Made by a program: the position numbers and the translations under genes. Shown here piece by piece: positions 6,454 to 9,889 of a stretch of 9,889 bases of DNA. Every line of letters begins with the position of its first letter. The first letter of the stretch is position 1. The stretch is from contig CAZJWF010000110.1 of NCBI GenBank assembly GCA_964549375.1, positions 1 through 9,889 of the forward strand. The letters are read 5' to 3'. The DNA comes from JAHDDY01 sp964549375. Lineage in GTDB: Bacteria > Pseudomonadota > Alphaproteobacteria > Rhodobacterales > Rhodobacteraceae. A model generated the notes under the pieces. It was not told the origin of the DNA. It did no database searches and saw only the letters and a program-made list of their open reading frames with translations.

Positions 6454-7325
6454 TCGACGCACATCACCATATCTGGCGACAGAAAGACCTACCCTGGCTT
6501 TTGGGGCCGGAACAGCGGTGTCTCTTTGGTGCTTACGACGCGATCAAGCGTGACTACCTGATCGAAGAATATCTGAAAGATGTTAAACGCAGCGGCGTTA
6601 AAAAGTCTGCCTACGTTCAGGCAAACTGGGCACCAAACTGGTTCACTGATGAAGCTGCATGGGTGCAATCAATCGCGGATTTGAGCGGCTGGCCTCATGC
6701 CATCATCGGCTATGCCGATTTTACCGTCGGCGATGTATGTCGGCAGCTCGATAAACTGGCAGAATTTCCGTTGGTTCGCGGTGTCCGTCAGCAATTCCAT
6801 TGGCATGAGAACCCAGCGTATCGTTTCGCCAAAAGCGACGACTTATGCACCGACCGAGCGGTGCAGAAAAATATCAAACAGCTTTCGAAATATGGCTGGA
6901 GTTTTGAGTTACAGGTATTTCCGTCGCAAATGCCGGATGCGGCCAAGCTCGCTGCCGCATGTCCGGACGTCACGTTTATCCTGCGACATGCGGGGATACT
7001 GGAAGACAAAGGCAAAGCAGGGCGGGCTGAATGGCATCAAGGAATGTCTCTGCTCGCGGAACAGCCAAACGTTGTCGCAAAGCTGAGTGGCTTTGGAACG
7101 TTCAGCCACCGCAACGCTCTGCCGTTCATTGCTGAGATGGTCCGAGAGACAGTCTACCTGTTTGGAGCCGGACGCTGCCTCTTTGGTTCAAACTTCCCGA
7201 TCGAAAAGATCTGGACCTTATTCACCAAACTTGTCGCAGCGTTTCGTGTGGCTACCGATGATCTGCCAGAAGAAGACCGACAGGCAATTTTTAACGACAC
7301 CGCGACGCGAGTGTACCGCATCTAA
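6450..7325 (+). CDS. Amidohydrolase family 2 protein (COG3618, lactonase-like TIM barrel)
   Basis: This 291-residue enzyme is of the amidohydrolase-2 superfamily, a group that includes 2-pyrone-4,6-dicarboxylate hydrolase and sugar lactonases. The N-terminal IDAHHHIW places the HxH metal-type motif at His5/His7. Strand ends typical of COG3618 follow: 'GYADF', 'VRGVRQQFHWHENP', 'FELQVFP' and 'FILRHAG' with His180. The final barrel motif reads LFGSNFP with Asn248, where classical metal-dependent amidohydrolases have a catalytic Asp (GTDWP); as I recall, Asn is seen in part of COG3618. It probably hydrolyses a lactone or related cyclic ester; the substrate is unknown. The ATG at 6450 overlaps the VWA stop (ATGA), with GAGGG at 6441-6445; the frame extends 11 codons further upstream but without a better start. 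It is cytoplasmic by appearance. Confidence 0.88.
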   Translation: MIDAHHHIWRQKDLPWLLGPEQRCLFGAYDAIKRDYLIEEYLKDVKRSGVKKSAYVQANWAPNWFTDEAAWVQSIADLSGWPHAIIGYADFTVGDVCRQLDKLAEFPLVRGVRQQFHWHENPAYRFAKSDDLCTDRAVQKNIKQLSKYGWSFELQVFPSQMPDAAKLAAACPDVTFILRHAGILEDKGKAGRAEWHQGMSLLAEQPNVVAKLSGFGTFSHRNALPFIAEMVRETVYLFGAGRCLFGSNFPIEKIWTLFTKLVAAFRVATDDLPEEDRQAIFNDTATRVYRI

Positions 7326-7332
7326 GGAAAGG
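7324..7332 (+). promoter_or_regulatory. Ribosome binding site of the MBL-fold hydrolase gene
   Basis: AAGGAAAGG, nine bases before the ATG at 7342, overlaps the TAA stop of the amidohydrolase gene (7323-7325). This is the only junction in the operon with more than a few intergenic bases (7326-7341), so the gene depends on its own site rather than on stop-start overlap. Confidence 0.7.
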
Positions 7333-7341
7333 TAACGATCC

Positions 7342-8190
7342 ATGGCCCTTACGATTCACGTCCTCGATTATGGTGATATCGAGTTGGAGACGAGTTTTCT
7401 CGTCCTTGGCCACGAATGTGGCCGCGTTCGCCGGGTTCCAGTTTATGGATTTTTGATCCTTGGCGGTGCGTATCCTATCCTTGTGGATACCGGTTATCGC
7501 GACAATGCGATCATGGAGAGCCTCGGAATGAGGGGGCTGCAATTCCATGACAACATGATTGAAAACCAACTCGCTAAGCACGGGTTAAAGCTGGGCGATA
7601 TCCGATACATCCTGCATACTCACTTGCATATCGACCATGCGGGTAAGGACGACCTGTTCCCGATGAACACGACGGTTTGTCTGAACCGCCGTGAGATGGA
7701 ATTTTCGGTCTCTGGGATCATGTACCCGCAATATCCCAAGCCCGACATCATGCATCTGGTCGAGCGGATCTACGAACCCGAAGCGATGCGCTTCCTTGAC
7801 CTCGAAATTACCGGAGCCGAGGAGATAATCCCGGGCGTCTGGTGCGAGGCAGCGGGTGCCCATACCGAGGGTTCGATGAACGTGATTGTTGAGACGGCGG
7901 AAGGACTCGCCTGCATTTGCGGCGATGTCATCTACGACTTCAACGATCAGATCGTAAATCATGTCATGACGAACAACGATATGGAACCGCGGGTCACCGG
8001 CAACCATGCCGGATCGAAGCGGGAAGAAAAGGGCGCGATTAAGAAACTGCTCAACAACTATACTTTCTTGCTGCCGATCCACGACAAACCGGCGAAGATC
8101 GAGCATCAGAAAGTTGTTGGACGTCTTGGTATGGCCGTCCCGGGACCAATGACCGAGACCTTGCCTAAACGCGACTGGTTCCCCGTATGA
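7342..8190 (+). CDS. Metallo-beta-lactamase-fold hydrolase, N-acyl homoserine lactonase-like
   Basis: This 282-residue MBL-fold enzyme has all the residues needed for a di-zinc site: HLHIDH with His94, His96, Asp98 and His99; His174 in GAHTEGS; Asp195 in CGDVIYD; His247 in LPIHD. The N-terminal 'ILVDTGYRDNAI' strand and overall length fit the AttM/AhlB-type lactonase group that annotation pipelines call N-acyl homoserine lactonase. These enzymes open lactone rings; family members also act on non-signalling lactones and esters. Placement between an amidohydrolase and a gluconolactonase-like gene in a catabolic operon suggests the substrate is a pathway intermediate rather than a quorum signal, but that is inference. 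There is no signal peptide. Its stop overlaps the next ATG by four bases. Confidence 0.93.
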   Translation: MALTIHVLDYGDIELETSFLVLGHECGRVRRVPVYGFLILGGAYPILVDTGYRDNAIMESLGMRGLQFHDNMIENQLAKHGLKLGDIRYILHTHLHIDHAGKDDLFPMNTTVCLNRREMEFSVSGIMYPQYPKPDIMHLVERIYEPEAMRFLDLEITGAEEIIPGVWCEAAGAHTEGSMNVIVETAEGLACICGDVIYDFNDQIVNHVMTNNDMEPRVTGNHAGSKREEKGAIKKLLNNYTFLLPIHDKPAKIEHQKVVGRLGMAVPGPMTETLPKRDWFPV

Positions 8191-9788
8191 GTCATACCGC
8201 CACAGACCAGCGTTTTCACGGGCTTGTCGGAGAACACACACCCATTCGCCAGCTTGGAACCGGGTTTATTTTTACCGAAGGTCCGCTCTGGCATCCGATA
8301 GAAAAACACCTGCTGTTTTCTGACATGCCTGGTGATGTGCGTCGCAAATGGCAAGACGGCCAGGTGACCGAGGTCATGCGCCCCTCGAACAAAGGGAATG
8401 GCATGACTTACGACGCGGATCTTAATCTGATCGTCTGTGAGCATGCCACTTCCAGCGTGGCACTGTTTCGCCCGGATGGCTCACGAGAAGTCCTGTGCAC
8501 GCACTTTGAAGGCCGAGAGCTGAATTCGCCCAATGACGTTGTTGTTGGGAAAGATGGCAGCACGTATTTCACCGATCCTACGTTTGGGCGTATGGACCAT
8601 TTCGGGATCAAGCGTCCGCTGGAGCTGGGGTTTCAAGGCGTCTATCGCTTGCGTCCCGGACACAGACCGGGAGAAGAACCGCAGCTTGTATCCGACCGTT
8701 ATATGTTCTCCCAGCCTAACGGGCTGTGCTATTCGCCCTGCGAACGCTGGATGTGGGTCAACGATACTGATCAGGCAAATATCCGCATGTTCGATGTGGC
8801 AGAAGATGGCGGTTTGAAGAATGGGCGTATCTTTGCCTCTGGTGTCAAAGAAGACCTTCGTCCCGGCGTTCCTGACGGAATGAAAGCCGATCGCGATGGT
8901 AATGTCTATGTCACCGCACCGGGAGGCGTCTGGGTCTATGACTTCCATGGTGTGAAGCTCGGTGAGATTTCGGTGCCAGAAATGGCCGCCAACCTACACT
9001 GGGGCGGTGAAGACTGGGAGACACTCTACGTCTGTGCCTGCACCTCCGTCTATTCGGTCGAAACTAAAGTGAAGGGCCGAATTGAACCGTTCATGACGGC
9101 AAAGCCACAAACTGCGAGCGCGCCCTCAACCGTTTTGCCTGCTGCTGCACAGCCCTCCGAAGCCGCGTCTGGTGAGGGGATGCTACTTGACTTCGTTCCT
9201 GCGCGGACGGCCCTGATTATTCAAGACTTGCAAAACGATGTGATGATCGAAGGTGGCGCGTTTGCGTCGACCGGCTCACCACAACACGCGAAAGAACAGA
9301 ACGTCGTTGCGAATGCCAAAGCACTAGCCGAGGCTTGTCGGGCGGTCGGTGCGACCGTTATCCACGTGTGGATGGTTTGCGAGCCTGGGCATCCGAAATT
9401 AACGCAACACGCGCCGTTGTTTCAGGGATTGAAAGGTGAAAACGCGCTGGTGCGAGGAACCTGGGGCGTTCAACCCGCGGTAGGGCTGGAAGCGCAGTCA
9501 GGCGATCTGGTCGTAGAAAAGATGTCGATGAGCGCTTGGGAAACGTCTCGGCTCGAAAGTTATTTGCGCCACGCTGGTATCGACACGATCATCAACTGCG
9601 GGGCGTGGACAAATATGAGTGTCGAACACACGGCCCGTACCGCCGCCGATAAAGGCTTTCGCGTGATTGTTCCACAAGACGCTTGTTCGACTATGAATGC
9701 CGACTGGCATCGTGCCTCCATTGACTATGCGATGGGCAATGTCGCGGAGGTGACTTCCGCCGCCGCCGTCCTCGCGAAGTTGCGTTAA
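8187..9788 (+). CDS. Fusion: SMP-30/gluconolactonase domain + cysteine-hydrolase (isochorismatase-like) domain
   Basis: One uninterrupted 533-residue frame joins two enzymes. Residues about 15-302 are an SMP-30/gluconolactonase beta-propeller with the expected metal ligands: Glu31 (FTEGPLW), Asn178 (QPNGL) and Asp230 (VPDGM), plus the SPND motif at 114-117. These enzymes hydrolyse lactones. Residues about 304-332 are an Ala/Pro/Ser-rich linker. Residues 333-533 form a cysteine-hydrolase domain of the isochorismatase superfamily: Asp347 in IIQDLQND, Lys445 in VVEKMSMSAW, and 'INCGAWTNMSVEHTARTA', where the usual nucleophile Cys position (xCVxxTA) is Ser478. The nearby Cys471 is seven residues too early to substitute simply. 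Relatives with Cys cleave amides or carbamoyl groups; isochorismatases proper act on a vinyl ether without a Cys nucleophile. The ATG overlaps the upstream stop (ATGA), with no clear Shine-Dalgarno, so initiation probably relies on coupling. Confidence 0.92.
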   Translation: MSHTATDQRFHGLVGEHTPIRQLGTGFIFTEGPLWHPIEKHLLFSDMPGDVRRKWQDGQVTEVMRPSNKGNGMTYDADLNLIVCEHATSSVALFRPDGSREVLCTHFEGRELNSPNDVVVGKDGSTYFTDPTFGRMDHFGIKRPLELGFQGVYRLRPGHRPGEEPQLVSDRYMFSQPNGLCYSPCERWMWVNDTDQANIRMFDVAEDGGLKNGRIFASGVKEDLRPGVPDGMKADRDGNVYVTAPGGVWVYDFHGVKLGEISVPEMAANLHWGGEDWETLYVCACTSVYSVETKVKGRIEPFMTAKPQTASAPSTVLPAAAQPSEAASGEGMLLDFVPARTALIIQDLQNDVMIEGGAFASTGSPQHAKEQNVVANAKALAEACRAVGATVIHVWMVCEPGHPKLTQHAPLFQGLKGENALVRGTWGVQPAVGLEAQSGDLVVEKMSMSAWETSRLESYLRHAGIDTIINCGAWTNMSVEHTARTAADKGFRVIVPQDACSTMNADWHRASIDYAMGNVAEVTSAAAVLAKLR

Positions 9789-9889
9789 GCTTGATTTGCC
9801 AGAGTCTTTCAAATTTGCTTCGTTGGGTTTGGGGCGCTGCGTCCGATCCATGAGCCGCAACGATCACTTTAGAGCGTTTTGTCTGAACG
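9789..9889. other. Non-coding 3' end of the window
   Basis: These 101 bases follow the last stop and are less GC-rich than the operon. I see no stem plus T-tract that would make a convincing intrinsic terminator; CAAATTTG is only an 8-base palindrome. The final bases (TTTAGAGCGTTTTGTC...) resemble the start of short dispersed intergenic repeats I associate with Hyphomicrobiales, but the element is cut off by the window. An ATG at 9850 stays open to the edge (13 codons) but has no well-placed ribosome site. Confidence 0.4.

Noticed and set aside
7585..8241. Antisense open frame of 218 codons
   Set aside because: It is opposite the MBL-fold gene, whose metal-binding motifs are complete; the antisense product shows no family motif.
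9180..9788. Separate internal start for the cysteine-hydrolase domain at the ATG at 9180
   Set aside because: A GAGGGG run directly abuts this ATG, leaving no proper spacing, and the frame is continuous with the propeller domain, so a fusion is the simpler reading.
9850..9889. Start of another gene at the right edge
   Set aside because: Only 13 codons are visible, with no well-spaced ribosome site and an unremarkable translation; it cannot be supported.

Overview
The window is a single, tightly packed, co-directional operon fragment on the + strand: ten protein-coding genes tile it almost end to end. Most junctions are 1-4 base overlaps of ATGA, GTGA or TGATG type. The largest internal gap is 16 bases, and only the last 101 bases are non-coding. 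Moderately high GC, good Shine-Dalgarno sites and the gene content suggest an alphaproteobacterium, plausibly of the Hyphomicrobiales. This is inferred from style; no taxonomic marker is present.

Left part (1-4477): the end of an SRPBCC-fold protein, then a complete three-component molybdenum hydroxylase of the xanthine dehydrogenase/CO dehydrogenase superfamily. Its parts are an FAD subunit (CoxM-like), a two-cluster 2Fe-2S subunit (CoxS-like) and a molybdopterin-binding large subunit encoded by two consecutive genes. The first large-subunit gene carries the hammerhead and first molybdopterin domains plus a tail of about 184 residues rich in Pro, Ala and Arg. The second carries the second molybdopterin domain with the conserved KGxGE glutamate. 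Without the tail the two halves sum to about 784 residues, the usual length of one unsplit chain.

Middle part (4481-6453): a MoxR-type AAA+ ATPase and a VWA-domain protein with an intact MIDAS. They follow the enzyme in the same order as coxD and coxE follow coxMSL in carboxydotrophs, so they are probably maturation or chaperone factors. The enzyme itself lacks the active-site cysteine motif of CO dehydrogenase and has AMRGFG there, so it should oxidise or hydroxylate an organic substrate.

Right part (6450-9788): three hydrolase genes encoding four hydrolase domains. They are an amidohydrolase-2/COG3618 protein, a metallo-beta-lactamase-fold lactonase-like enzyme, and a fusion of an SMP-30/gluconolactonase beta-propeller to a cysteine-hydrolase (isochorismatase-like) domain whose nucleophile position is Ser. 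Taken together, the operon looks like a catabolic pathway in which a Mo enzyme oxidises a ring compound or aldehyde and lactone- and amide-type hydrolases open and trim the product. The substrate cannot be read from the sequence. No regulator, transporter, XdhC/CoxF sulfuration factor, mobile element, CRISPR or RNA gene is visible.
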